The notes: generated from the sequence alone by a model not told the origin. Positions 8,892 to 17,518 are shown, counted from the first letter of the stretch. The stretch: DNA of 64,000 bases from JAHEFT01 sp963766195 (GCA_963766195.1 CAVXYY010000013.1:13840-77839), one strand, 5' to 3'. Made by a program: numbers and translations.

Positions 8892-10880
8892 TTGGATACA
8901 GGCTGGACACAGGAGCTTCTGAGTTGGCTCAATGCCCACCCCGGTTGGGGGGTGAGTATCGTATTTTTCGTCTCCTTCCTTGAGTCACTGGTGTTGATCG
9001 GGATCCTTTTGCCCGGAATCGTGATCCTGTTCGGCGTGGGCACGCTGATCGGCCTAGGTCTGCTGGAGTTGATTCCGGTCTGGGTGGCAGCCAGTGTGGG
9101 CGCTTTTTTTGGCGATGCCCTGAGTTTCTACCTGGGCCGGCATTTTCGTGGCCACTTGCTGGAGATCTGGCCTTTTTCCCGCTATCCGGCCGTGATGGAA
9201 CGCGGGACCCGCTTTTTCCATGCCCATGGCGCAAAAAGCGTGGTCGCCGGCCGGTTCATCGGGCCATTACGCCCCATCATTCCATCGGTCGCCGGCATGA
9301 TGGGAATGAAGCAATCCCGGTTTATCGCGGTCGACATTCCAACCTGCGTTGCCTGGGCGCCAGCCTTCCTGCTGCCGGGTATGTTGTTCGGCGCCTCGCT
9401 GGAGGTGGCTTCGGAATACACCGGACGCCTGGCAGCGATGCTGATCATCCTGCTGGTGGTTCTGTGGGCGACCTGGTGGGCGATGCGAGCATTGTACGAG
9501 CCGCTCGCTTCCCGGTCGGCAAGATGGTTGCGGCACGGTATTCGCTGGAGCCGACGCCACCCGGTCCTGGGCCGCCTGGCCGGGCCGGTTCTCGACCCGT
9601 CCCGCGGAGAGGTTCTCTCCGTCTCCATGTTGGGTATCCTCCTGGTCGTCATTTTTTGGGGCCTGGTGATGCTGTTGTTTCTTTCGCCGTTCGCGGTACA
9701 GCCCAGGGCCATCGATCAGGCAGTCCAGGAATTTGCATTGTCGCTGCGTAATCACCTCGCCGACCCTGTAATGATCGCCATTTCACAACTTTCCCGCTGG
9801 CCGGTTTCCATTTTCTCGGCGCTTGCTCTGCTGTTGTGGCTGATGGGGGCCGGAAGAAGGAATGCAGCGGCGCACTGGTTGATTGCCATTGGCGGTGGCG
9901 GGCTGTTGCATCTGCTGTTGTCATGGAGCCTGAGAACCACCCCGCAGGTTTTCGAATTGTCCGGGCAGTCGCTGCAAAGTCCCAGCGCCGCCATGAGCCT
10001 GCCTACCGTTGTCCTGACTTTTTTTGCGGTGATGGAAGCGGGCGAGTTGAATCGAAAGCACCGGCAATGGCCGTACCTGGTTTCGGCGCTGATCCTTACA
10101 CTGCTGGCTGTTTCGAGAATCTACCTGGGCCAGGAGTGGCTCAGCGGCGCGTTGATGGGCCTGGCGACCGGGCTGGCGTGGTCGGCGATTGTCGGGATCG
10201 CATACCGCCAAAGGGCGGTTCGGCGTTTTTCCGGTGCGGCGGCGAGCCTGATATTTTACGGTTCGTTCCTGGCCTTGTTCTCCTGGCAGGTGAACGAGCA
10301 CGGGGACAGCGATCTCGATGTGCTCAGGGCATCTGTGGCCACCCAGGAAATCAGCGAAAGTGCCTGGTGGGAAACCGGCTGGAAAGACCTGCCCATGGAA
10401 CGCACACAGCTGTCGTCGGTGGCTTCCCGGAACTTCAATGCCCAGGTTGCGGCAGACCCGGCGGAAATTTCAGCGCTGTTGGAGCGCGCAGGCTGGACCA
10501 GAGAACCCGCGGCGGATTGGCGTTGGATCATCCAGGCGCTCAATCCCGAGCCCAGGCAGGCGAGCCTTCCGCTGTTGGGCAGGGCATTCCAGGGCCGGTC
10601 AGAAGAGTTGCTGCTGAGCATGGACCTGAAGCCGGAAGGGCGGCTGCTGACCATACGGCTGTGGGATTCAGGAGTGCGCCTGGAGCCCGGCGGACAGGTG
10701 CTTTACCTCGCCCAGTTATCGGAAGAGGAGTTGGTGCAGCGGCTTGGCCTGTTCAGCTATTGGCGATCTACTTCGTTGGATCAGAGCCACTTCAGCCCGC
10801 TGCGTGATCCTCTGTCCAGTCTTGAACAGAAACGGGTTGATGACCAGTTGCTGCTGATCCGTTCGCCTCAGCCGGATTGA
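8892..10880 (+). CDS. DedA - PAP2-like - LssY-type multidomain membrane protein
   Basis: About 662 residues in three parts. Residues ~1-205 are a DedA/SNARE-associated domain (FVSFLESLVLIGILLPG, GDALSFYLGRHFRG, GRFIGPLRPIIPSVAGMMGM). Residues ~260-450 form a PAP2-like membrane domain. The C-terminal ~170 residues resemble LssY (WWETGWKDLPMERTQLSS). The PAP2 catalytic motifs are degenerate: PSAA where PSGH is expected, and SRIYLGQEWLSG where SRxYLGxHWxxD is usual, so phosphatase activity is doubtful. TTG 8892 is chosen because AAAGGA lies eight bases upstream; the open frame extends to 8844. It is divergent from the SDR. Confidence 0.85.
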   Translation: MDTGWTQELLSWLNAHPGWGVSIVFFVSFLESLVLIGILLPGIVILFGVGTLIGLGLLELIPVWVAASVGAFFGDALSFYLGRHFRGHLLEIWPFSRYPAVMERGTRFFHAHGAKSVVAGRFIGPLRPIIPSVAGMMGMKQSRFIAVDIPTCVAWAPAFLLPGMLFGASLEVASEYTGRLAAMLIILLVVLWATWWAMRALYEPLASRSARWLRHGIRWSRRHPVLGRLAGPVLDPSRGEVLSVSMLGILLVVIFWGLVMLLFLSPFAVQPRAIDQAVQEFALSLRNHLADPVMIAISQLSRWPVSIFSALALLLWLMGAGRRNAAAHWLIAIGGGGLLHLLLSWSLRTTPQVFELSGQSLQSPSAAMSLPTVVLTFFAVMEAGELNRKHRQWPYLVSALILTLLAVSRIYLGQEWLSGALMGLATGLAWSAIVGIAYRQRAVRRFSGAAASLIFYGSFLALFSWQVNEHGDSDLDVLRASVATQEISESAWWETGWKDLPMERTQLSSVASRNFNAQVAADPAEISALLERAGWTREPAADWRWIIQALNPEPRQASLPLLGRAFQGRSEELLLSMDLKPEGRLLTIRLWDSGVRLEPGGQVLYLAQLSEEELVQRLGLFSYWRSTSLDQSHFSPLRDPLSSLEQKRVDDQLLLIRSPQPD

Positions 10881-11458
10881 AATCGCGGAATGACGTCGAT
10901 CAGCCCTTGCAGGCGTTCAAGCGGGTCGGCAAGCTCCAGCAGGTGTTGTTTTTCTATGGCGCTGAGGGGTAACAGCTCCGACATGCGGTAACCCACCCAT
11001 ACCGCGTCCTGCAGATGGGCCGGAGTGTACTCAGGGTACTGGTGATCCAGTTTTTCCATGAAGCGCCCGAGTACATCGCTCAATATGGAAAAGGCTTCCG
11101 GAACCGGGCAGCTCGGCGGCTCCGGCAGGATCCGCACATGCGCACGGAACAGGCCACCCTCCTCCTGCCAGGTGTTTTCCGAGCTGAACCGGACGGTACC
11201 CGTGGTGGACACGCCCAGCAGGCCGTCTTCCAGCGTGTACCAGTCTACGATCTGTGCATACGTGCCGACCCGGGCGGTCTTGACCGGCGAAACGGCCTCC
11301 TCACCTTCCCGGATAAGGCAAACGCCAAACCCGGTGTCGTTGCGGGCGCAATCACGCACCAGGGTCAGGTAACGCTGTTCAAATATTCGCAGTGAAAGAT
11401 AACCACCCGGAAAAAGCACTGTACGCAATGGAAAAAGTGGTATGTCAGCGGTGTTCAT
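10868..11458 (-). CDS. LON substrate-binding-domain protein
   Basis: A 196-residue protein made only of the N-terminal substrate-recognition domain of Lon protease: IPLFPLRTVLFPGGYLSLRIFEQRYLTLVRDC at the start is the family signature. No ATPase or protease domain follows, so it is the stand-alone type whose function is not established. Its start overlaps the end of mpl by 14 bp and its end overlaps the convergent DedA gene by 13 bp. Tight packing behind mpl suggests co-transcription. Confidence 0.9.
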   Translation of the reverse strand: MNTADIPLFPLRTVLFPGGYLSLRIFEQRYLTLVRDCARNDTGFGVCLIREGEEAVSPVKTARVGTYAQIVDWYTLEDGLLGVSTTGTVRFSSENTWQEEGGLFRAHVRILPEPPSCPVPEAFSILSDVLGRFMEKLDHQYPEYTPAHLQDAVWVGYRMSELLPLSAIEKQHLLELADPLERLQGLIDVIPRFQSG

Positions 11459-12812
11459 GTTCTTTCAATGATCGGCAAAACCGTGCAGGAGTGGAATCGA
11501 ATCCACCGTTGCTCATGAAAATCACGTGATCCCCCGGCTGCACTGTATCGAGCATTTGCGCGAGCATGTCTTCGCTGCGAGTGACGACCCGCCCGCGACC
11601 CTCCAGCGGCGCCAGGGTTTCCTGCGGATCCCAATCGATGCCTTCTCCCGCCATCAGCCAGACGCGATCTGCAGGCATCAGGGCCGGCCCCAACTCGTTG
11701 ATGTGAACACCTGCGCGCATGGTGTTGCTGCGGGGTTCCAGCGCTACCAGCACCCTGGCATTGCCAACATTCCGGCGCAAGCCTTCCAGCGTCAGGCGAA
11801 TGGCGGTGGGGTGGTGAGCAAAATCATCGTAAACACGGATGCCATCGGTGAACGCCACCAGCTCCATTCTTCTCTTGACGCCTTTGAATGTCGCCAGGGC
11901 CTTGATGGCAAGTTGCGGCAGTACACCGGCCGCTGCGCTCGCAGCCACGGCGGCACAGGCATTCATTGCATTATGGCGGCCAAAATGTCCCCAGGAAACC
12001 TGGCCGATCGAGGCCCCTTGACGGAAGAATTCCAGAGTGCTGCCGTCCGGCTTCAGCAACTCAACCCGCCAGTCTGAGTCCTCCTCCATCGAAAACCGCT
12101 GCAATTCGCTCCAGCACCCCCGGTCGAGTACAGCTTCCAGCTTGGTGTCCTGTCCGTTACTGATAATGGTGCCATTGCCGGGAATCGTCCTGACGAGGTG
12201 ATGAAATTGCGTCTGGATTGCCTTGATGTCCTCGTAGATATCCGCGTGATCAAACTCAAGGTTGTTCAGGATGGCGATATCCGGCCGGTAATGAACAAAC
12301 TTGGCACGCTTGTCGAAAAAAGCCGTGTCGTACTCATCTGCCTCGACAACGAAAAAGCGATTGCCATCGCGCGCAGAGAAGCCGAAATTTTCAGGCACCC
12401 CACCGATCAGAAAACCGGGTTTTTCGCCGGCGGATTCGAGAATCCAGGCAACCATGCTGGCCGTGGAGGTCTTTCCGTGGGTACCGGCGACAGCGATGAC
12501 GGTTTTACCCCGAAGGTAATTTTCTCCCAGCCAGCGCGGCCCGGAAGTGTAGGTGATGCCGCTGTTGAGAACGTACTCAACGGCCGGGTTGCCGCGGCTC
12601 AAGGCATTTCCGATGACCACCAGGTCAGGGACCGGATCGAACTGATCAGGAGACCAGCCCTCGACGAGTTCAATTCCCTCGGCGGCCAGCTGGGTGCTCA
12701 TGGGCGGATAGGTTTGCCGATCGGAACCGGATACGCGGTGTCCGGCGCGCTTGGCCAGCAGCGCAACACCACCCATGAAGGTCCCGCAGGCGCCCAGAAT
12801 GTGAATGTGCAT
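11445..12812 (-). CDS. mpl: UDP-N-acetylmuramate:L-alanyl-gamma-D-glutamyl-meso-diaminopimelate ligase
   Basis: Mur-ligase family enzyme that joins recycled murein tripeptide to UDP-MurNAc, feeding peptidoglycan recycling in the cytosol. The 455 residues start with HIHILGACGTFMGGVALLAKRAGH; the ATP-binding loop is AVAGTHGKTSTASM, followed by EADEYDTAFFDKRAKFVHYRP and the C-terminal DDFAHHPTAI and EPRSNTMR. These separate it from MurC. The start ATG 12812 matches the family N-terminus; a TTG 15 bases upstream is less likely. It lies between a membrane protein gene and the LON-domain gene on the same strand. Confidence 0.95.
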   Translation of the reverse strand: MHIHILGACGTFMGGVALLAKRAGHRVSGSDRQTYPPMSTQLAAEGIELVEGWSPDQFDPVPDLVVIGNALSRGNPAVEYVLNSGITYTSGPRWLGENYLRGKTVIAVAGTHGKTSTASMVAWILESAGEKPGFLIGGVPENFGFSARDGNRFFVVEADEYDTAFFDKRAKFVHYRPDIAILNNLEFDHADIYEDIKAIQTQFHHLVRTIPGNGTIISNGQDTKLEAVLDRGCWSELQRFSMEEDSDWRVELLKPDGSTLEFFRQGASIGQVSWGHFGRHNAMNACAAVAASAAAGVLPQLAIKALATFKGVKRRMELVAFTDGIRVYDDFAHHPTAIRLTLEGLRRNVGNARVLVALEPRSNTMRAGVHINELGPALMPADRVWLMAGEGIDWDPQETLAPLEGRGRVVTRSEDMLAQMLDTVQPGDHVIFMSNGGFDSTPARFCRSLKEHEHR

Positions 12813-12819
12813 GTTATTT

Positions 12820-13311
12820 TTACCCAAATACGGCGTTCAGAAGTATGAAATTGGCCGCAAAAATCAACACGGCCAAGAGTACTCCAATGTTCATCTTGAT
12901 GGACAGTGCGTGCCGGTAAATATGTGCGTCAACGACCAGGCTCCACCCGAAAAGAATCAGGTAAAACAGCGCGAGGTCCGGCTGTGGCTTGCCCGGATCG
13001 ACGCGTGCGAGAATCAAGAGTGACATCAGTCCGAATATAAAACCGGTGCCAGCCAGCGCAGTGAGCGTTTGCGGCAGACGCGCCTGGAAATTCCGTGCTG
13101 ACAGTAACAGGGCGATGGCCGTAAACTGGACGCCGATGGCCAGCAGACTGCGTGGAGCCCCGTCGGACTCCCCCAGAATCCGGTCGGCTATGAATCCTTG
13201 CGCAATGTACGCGGCGGTTAACGTGCCGGCGAACAGCCAACCCGGTGGAACATCCTGCGGAGCGGCACGCAGCCTCAGCATGTCCAGCAAAACAAGAATA
13301 AACCGGCCCAT
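12820..13311 (-). CDS. Hypothetical membrane protein between adk and mpl
   Basis: A 163-residue protein I do not recognise, from ATG 13311. Four hydrophobic stretches are predicted: WLFAGTLTAAYIAQGF, SLLAIGVQFTAIALLLS, TALAGTGFIFGLMSLLILA with DLALFYLILFGWSLVVDAHIY, and NIGVLLAVLIFAANFILLNAVFG. The reading frame stays open upstream to 13452, but that extension is arginine-rich and antisense-like, and ATG 13311 puts the first helix in a normal place. It is packed between adk (31 bp) and mpl (7 bp), suggesting one transcription unit. No catalytic motif is visible. Confidence 0.72.
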   Translation of the reverse strand: MGRFILVLLDMLRLRAAPQDVPPGWLFAGTLTAAYIAQGFIADRILGESDGAPRSLLAIGVQFTAIALLLSARNFQARLPQTLTALAGTGFIFGLMSLLILARVDPGKPQPDLALFYLILFGWSLVVDAHIYRHALSIKMNIGVLLAVLIFAANFILLNAVFG

Positions 13312-13342
13312 CACCGGAATCCCGCGCCCCGGGTCCCTGTCT

Positions 13343-13918
13343 TCAGGAGACTGAGCGCATCTGCAGGACGCCCTTGATGCGCTGGAATACTTCCTCGATC
13401 GTTCCTTCGCCCAGGACCCGCGAAAGCACACCCTGCCGGGCATAGTAATCAACCACAGGGGCGGTCTGGTCCGAATAGACTTTCATCCGGTTGCGCACCA
13501 CCTCTTCAGTATCGTCGCTGCGTCCCTCTTCTGCTGCGCGCTTGGCAATACGGCTGATCACCATGTCGACATCGACGTCGATCTGCAGCGCTTCATCAAC
13601 CGGCTGGTTGATGCGGCCAAGCAATTGGTCCAACGCATGCGCCTGGGCGAGGTTTCGCGGATAGCCGTCGAGAATGAACCCGGCCTTCGCGTCTGCCTGT
13701 GACAGGCGCTCTTCGATCAGTCCCAGCACGATGTCGTCCGAGACAAGTTCTCCCCGGTCCATCACCGCTTTGGCCTTGATGCCCAGCTCTGATCCGGCCT
13801 TGACCGCCGAGCGCAACAGTTCACCCGTTGATATATGCGGCAGCTTGAGCTCCTCCACCAACAATGCGGCCTGCGTTCCTTTTCCGGAACCTGGCGCACC
13901 CAATAATACAATTCGCAT
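13343..13918 (-). CDS. adk: Adenylate kinase, short (LID-less) form
   Basis: Interconverts ATP + AMP and 2 ADP; cytosolic monomer. The 191 residues begin with the P-loop RIVLLGAPGSGKGTQA, then HISTGELLRSAV (AMP binding) and GFILDGYPRNLAQAHALD. Where long forms carry a ~30-residue LID with zinc or hydrogen-bond ligands, this protein reads SRIAKRAAEEGRSDDTEEVVRNRM, so it is the short variant, as in Xanthomonas. ATG 13918 is preferred to an upstream in-frame start at 13951. Adk adjoins pfp-hppA on the other strand, grouping nucleotide and pyrophosphate energy enzymes. Confidence 0.95.
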   Translation of the reverse strand: MRIVLLGAPGSGKGTQAALLVEELKLPHISTGELLRSAVKAGSELGIKAKAVMDRGELVSDDIVLGLIEERLSQADAKAGFILDGYPRNLAQAHALDQLLGRINQPVDEALQIDVDVDMVISRIAKRAAEEGRSDDTEEVVRNRMKVYSDQTAPVVDYYARQGVLSRVLGEGTIEEVFQRIKGVLQMRSVS

Positions 13919-14015
13919 AAAAGGCAATCCGTCCACTAGAATAAGCAACAACGCTAACCCCTCATAATCCGCAAGTCAATGCGACAGTAACTGCTTTGAA
14001 AGGAGCCCCAAACGC

Positions 14016-15275
14016 ATGAAGAAAAATATTCTCTACGCACAGTCAGGTGGAGTGACGCCCGTGATCAACGCAACTGCTTGCGGTGTCATCGAGACCGCCC
14101 GGGAACACCGCGACCGGATCGGAAAGGTATACGCCGGCAAGAACGGTATCATCGGGGTGCTGCAGGAGGAGTTGATCGATACTTCGAAGGAAAAAAAGGC
14201 CAACATCGCGGGCTTGCGGCATACGCCTGGTGGCGCGTTCGGCTCCTGCCGTTTCAAATTGAAAAGCATCGAGGAAAGCAAGCGCGAGTATGAACGGCTG
14301 ATCGAAGTGCTCCGTGCCCACGAAATCAGCACTTTTTTCTACAACGGCGGCGGCGATTCCGCGGACACTGCCTACAAGGTCTCGCAAATCGGCAAAAAAA
14401 TGGGGTTTCCCGTTCAATGCATCGGAATTCCCAAGACGATCGACAATGACCTGCCGATCACCGACAGCTGCCCCGGTTTTGGTTCGGTCGCCAAGTACGT
14501 GGCCGTGTCGATCCTGGAGGCCAGCCTGGATGTCGAATCCATGGCTTCCAGTTCCACCAAGGTTTTCGTCATGGAAGTCATGGGGCGTCATGCCGGCTGG
14601 ATCGCGGCAGCGTCCGGGTTGGCTGCACGTGAAGCCGGTGATCCCCCGCACGTGATCCTGTTTCCCGAGGTGCCTTTCAGAGAGCCTGAATTTCTTGAGA
14701 AGGTAAAACATTCGGTTGAAAATTATGGTTATTGTTCGATTGTCGTGTCTGAAGGGGTCCGTAACAAGCAAGGGCAGTTTCTCGCCGACGCTGGAACCCG
14801 GGATGCGTTTGGTCACGCCCAACTGGGGGGGGTCGCCCCGGTTGTAGCCAACCTGGTCCGGGAAAAACTCGGTTACAAGTATCACTGGGCGGTGTCCGAT
14901 TACCTGCAGCGTTCGGCGCGGCACGTGGCCTCCCGGGTGGATGTCGAGCAGGCATACGCGGTGGGCGCGGCAGCCGTCAGGATGGCCCTGGAAGAAAAAT
15001 CCGGTGTCATGCCGGTGATCAAGAGAACTTCAAACAATCCGTACCGCTGGGTGATTGACGAGGCACCGCTGAGCCGCGTGGCCAACCGGGAAAAAATGAT
15101 GCCGAAGAGCTACATTTCGGCAGATGGCATGGGGATAACGCCCGCGGCCCGCCGGTACCTGTCACCGTTGATCGAGGGCGAAGACTATCCGCCGTATGAT
15201 CGTGACGGGCTTCCAAAATACGTCCGGATGAGCAAAGTGCTGGCACAGAAAAAACTGCCGGAATTCAAAGTTTGA
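14016..15275 (+). CDS. pfp: Pyrophosphate-dependent 6-phosphofructokinase
   Basis: Phosphofructokinase-fold enzyme of 419 residues. FYNGGGDSADTAYKVSQ is the nucleotide/PPi loop, and GIPKTIDNDLPITDSCPGFGS contains the catalytic TIDND with the lysine associated with pyrophosphate specificity; MEVMGRHAGWIAAASGLA is the fructose-6-phosphate site. The family reversibly phosphorylates fructose-6-phosphate with PPi, so it can run both glycolysis and gluconeogenesis. A clear ribosome-binding site (AAAGGAG, nine bases before ATG) sets the start. It lies 155 bp upstream of hppA on the same strand. PPi over ATP use is inferred from motifs. Confidence 0.92.
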   Translation: MKKNILYAQSGGVTPVINATACGVIETAREHRDRIGKVYAGKNGIIGVLQEELIDTSKEKKANIAGLRHTPGGAFGSCRFKLKSIEESKREYERLIEVLRAHEISTFFYNGGGDSADTAYKVSQIGKKMGFPVQCIGIPKTIDNDLPITDSCPGFGSVAKYVAVSILEASLDVESMASSSTKVFVMEVMGRHAGWIAAASGLAAREAGDPPHVILFPEVPFREPEFLEKVKHSVENYGYCSIVVSEGVRNKQGQFLADAGTRDAFGHAQLGGVAPVVANLVREKLGYKYHWAVSDYLQRSARHVASRVDVEQAYAVGAAAVRMALEEKSGVMPVIKRTSNNPYRWVIDEAPLSRVANREKMMPKSYISADGMGITPAARRYLSPLIEGEDYPPYDRDGLPKYVRMSKVLAQKKLPEFKV

Positions 15276-15359
15276 CAGGGTTCCCGCCGCGGCCCGGAAC
15301 AGGGGCGCGCGGGACTTCCCGGACGGGCCGACATCCGGGCAGTCCCCCGTCCATAAATT

Positions 15360-15368
15360 TGCTAAAAT
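15360..15368 (+). promoter_or_regulatory. Candidate extended -10 promoter for hppA
   Basis: The sequence TGCTAAAAT lies 62 bases before the hppA start. It has the TGn extension directly before a -10 hexamer that differs from TATAAT at one base. No good -35 box is found 16-18 bases upstream, which is normal for extended -10 promoters. The surrounding stretch (ccataaatttgctaaaatac) is much more AT-rich than the GC-rich intergenic sequence before it. Confidence 0.42.
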
Positions 15369-15430
15369 ACGGCGGATTTTATCGACCATAATCAAAAAAG
15401 ACATTTTCAGGGTTTATTGAGGAGAATCAA

Positions 15431-17446
15431 ATGACTAATCAGATGGCGCTTTGGTTGGCGCTGGGAGCATCGTTGCTGGCCATTGTCTATGGTGTGCTGA
15501 CGTCGATATGGATCCTGGGCAAGTCCGCCGGTAACGAGAAAATGCAGGGTATTGCCGCGGCGATCCAGGAAGGCGCGAAGGCGTATTTGAACCGCCAGTA
15601 CGGCACGATCGCCATCGTTGGTGTGATCCTGTTTGTGCTGGTTGGCGGGACGCTCAGTTGGGCGACAGCCATCGGTTTTGCGATTGGCGCAATCTTTTCC
15701 GGAATGGCCGGCTACATCGGGATGTTCGTTTCAGTCCGCGCCAACGTGCGCACGGCCGAGGCCGCCCGGGGTGGCGTGGCTCCGGCGCTCAAGGTTGCGT
15801 TCCGCGGCGGCGCCATCACCGGCATGCTGGTGGTGGGTCTTGGACTGCTCGGCGTTGCGGGTTACTTTGCCGCGTTGCAGAGCCTGGGTTACAACCAGGA
15901 CGATACGCTTCATGCGCTGGTCGGACTGGCCTTCGGCGGATCGCTGATTTCGATTTTCGCCCGACTGGGCGGCGGTATTTTCACCAAGGGCGCAGACGTA
16001 GGCGCTGACCTGGTGGGTAAAGTCGAAGCCGGAATCCCCGAAGACGATCCGCGCAACCCCGCGGTTATCGCGGATAACGTCGGTGATAACGTCGGTGACT
16101 GCGCCGGCATGGCTGCCGACCTGTTTGAAACCTATGCCGTGACGCTGGTTGCCACGATGCTGCTGGGCAGCCTGACCGCAAGCGCGTTGGGGCCGAACGC
16201 CGTTATTTACCCGATGGTGCTGGGTGGGCTGTCGATCATTGCTTCCGTACTGGGGACTTTCGTGGTGTCGACCAAGGAAGGCGGAAAAATCATGAATGCC
16301 CTGTACAAGGGCGTGATTGCTTCGGGGGTTCTGGCCGCCATTGCCTTCTACCCGGTCACGATATCCATGATGGGCGACAACGCGATAAACCTTTACTACT
16401 CGGCGCTGATCGGGCTGGTGCTGACCGCCGCCATGGTTTTCATAACTGAATATTACACCGGCACCGAGTTCAGCCCGGTCAAGAAAGTGGCCGCAGCATC
16501 TACCACGGGCCACGCAACCAACATCATCGCTGGCCTCGGGATTTCCATGAAAGCCACTGCACTGCCGGTGATTGCCGTGTGTGCTTCGATCTGGGGCGCT
16601 TATGAACTTGCTGGCCTGTATGGAATCGCCATTGCTGCAACATCCATGCTGTCCCTGACCGGCATGATCGTGGCCCTGGACGCTTTCGGCCCGATTACAG
16701 ATAACGCAGGCGGTATCGCGGAAATGGCTGAACTGCCTCCGGACGTCCGCAATACAACGGATGCGCTGGATGCGGTGGGCAACACGACCAAGGCCGTGAC
16801 CAAGGGTTACGCGATCGGCTCCGCCGGACTGGCGGCACTGGTGTTGTTTGCCGACTACGTCAACAGCCTGGAAAATGCCGGCATGGGTGGAATCACTTTC
16901 GACCTGTCGAATCACCTGGTGATTATCGGCCTGTTTCTCGGCGGCCTGGTGCCCTACCTGTTTGCCGCGATGGCGATGGAAGCGGTGGGACGCGCCGCAG
17001 GTTCGGTGGTAGAAGAAGTGCGCCGCCAGTTCCGTGAAATCCCGGGCATCATGGAAGGCACGACCAAGCCGGATTATTCAACCGCGGTGGACCTGCTGAC
17101 CAAGGCGGCGATCAAGGAGATGATCATCCCGTCGTTGCTGCCTTTGCTGGTGCCGATCATCGTCGGTAAACTGCTGGGTCCCCAGGCCCTGGGTGGACTG
17201 CTGGTCGGCACGATCGTGACCGGCCTGTTCGTGGCCATTTCCATGACCACCGGTGGCGGTGCGTGGGATAACGCCAAGAAATACATTGAAGACGGCGCGT
17301 TCGGCGGCAAGGGAACCGATGCCCATGCGGCAGCCGTTACGGGAGACACCGTGGGTGACCCGTACAAAGATACCGCTGGTCCCGCGATCAACCCGCTGAT
17401 CAAGATCATCAATATCGTGGCGTTATTGATCGTTCCGATTCTTTGA
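15431..17446 (+). CDS. hppA: K+-independent proton-translocating membrane pyrophosphatase
   Basis: Integral membrane pump of 671 residues that couples PPi hydrolysis to proton export. The active-site segment GADLVGKVEAGIPEDDPRNPAVIADNVGDNVGDCAGM is split here for length; its DxxxDxxxD metal ligands are visible at residues ~195-225. A second acidic site FGPITDNAGGIAEM and a third, KYIEDG...GDTVGDPYKDTAGPAINPLIK, complete the centre. The lysine in VGNTTKAVTKGYAIGSA is the residue that marks the K+-independent class (alanine in the K+-dependent class). A strong GAGGAGA lies upstream of ATG. It follows pfp and faces a palindromic repeat at its 3' end. Confidence 0.96.
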   Translation: MTNQMALWLALGASLLAIVYGVLTSIWILGKSAGNEKMQGIAAAIQEGAKAYLNRQYGTIAIVGVILFVLVGGTLSWATAIGFAIGAIFSGMAGYIGMFVSVRANVRTAEAARGGVAPALKVAFRGGAITGMLVVGLGLLGVAGYFAALQSLGYNQDDTLHALVGLAFGGSLISIFARLGGGIFTKGADVGADLVGKVEAGIPEDDPRNPAVIADNVGDNVGDCAGMAADLFETYAVTLVATMLLGSLTASALGPNAVIYPMVLGGLSIIASVLGTFVVSTKEGGKIMNALYKGVIASGVLAAIAFYPVTISMMGDNAINLYYSALIGLVLTAAMVFITEYYTGTEFSPVKKVAAASTTGHATNIIAGLGISMKATALPVIAVCASIWGAYELAGLYGIAIAATSMLSLTGMIVALDAFGPITDNAGGIAEMAELPPDVRNTTDALDAVGNTTKAVTKGYAIGSAGLAALVLFADYVNSLENAGMGGITFDLSNHLVIIGLFLGGLVPYLFAAMAMEAVGRAAGSVVEEVRRQFREIPGIMEGTTKPDYSTAVDLLTKAAIKEMIIPSLLPLLVPIIVGKLLGPQALGGLLVGTIVTGLFVAISMTTGGGAWDNAKKYIEDGAFGGKGTDAHAAAVTGDTVGDPYKDTAGPAINPLIKIINIVALLIVPIL

Positions 17447-17454
17447 TCCTGGCA

Positions 17455-17518
17455 CGTAGGAGCGGATTTATCCGCGATTGGATTCGACAACCAATTCGCG
17501 GATAAATCCGCTCCTACG
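17455..17518. repeat. REP-like inverted repeat between convergent genes
   Basis: Two arms of about 27 bases, CGTAGGAGCGGATTTATCCG at 17455 and its reverse complement ending at 17518, separated by about ten bases. The arms differ by one extra A. Each arm is itself partly palindromic (GCGGAT..ATCCGC), the design of REP elements. It lies nine bases after the hppA stop and contains the stop codon of the convergent P-loop gene (cta at 17514-17516). The transcript would fold into a strong hairpin in either direction, so it may serve as a bidirectional transcription end or mRNA-stabilising structure; it lacks a U-run. Confidence 0.85.

Noticed and set aside
9836..10807. A 323-residue plus-strand open frame inside the DedA-LssY gene
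   Set aside because: It is an out-of-frame shadow without a signal or conserved segment; the overlapping frame carries the domain sequence.
15731..16915. A 394-residue minus-strand open frame within hppA
   Set aside because: His/Gln-rich antisense translation of the pyrophosphatase without motifs; hppA itself is unambiguous.
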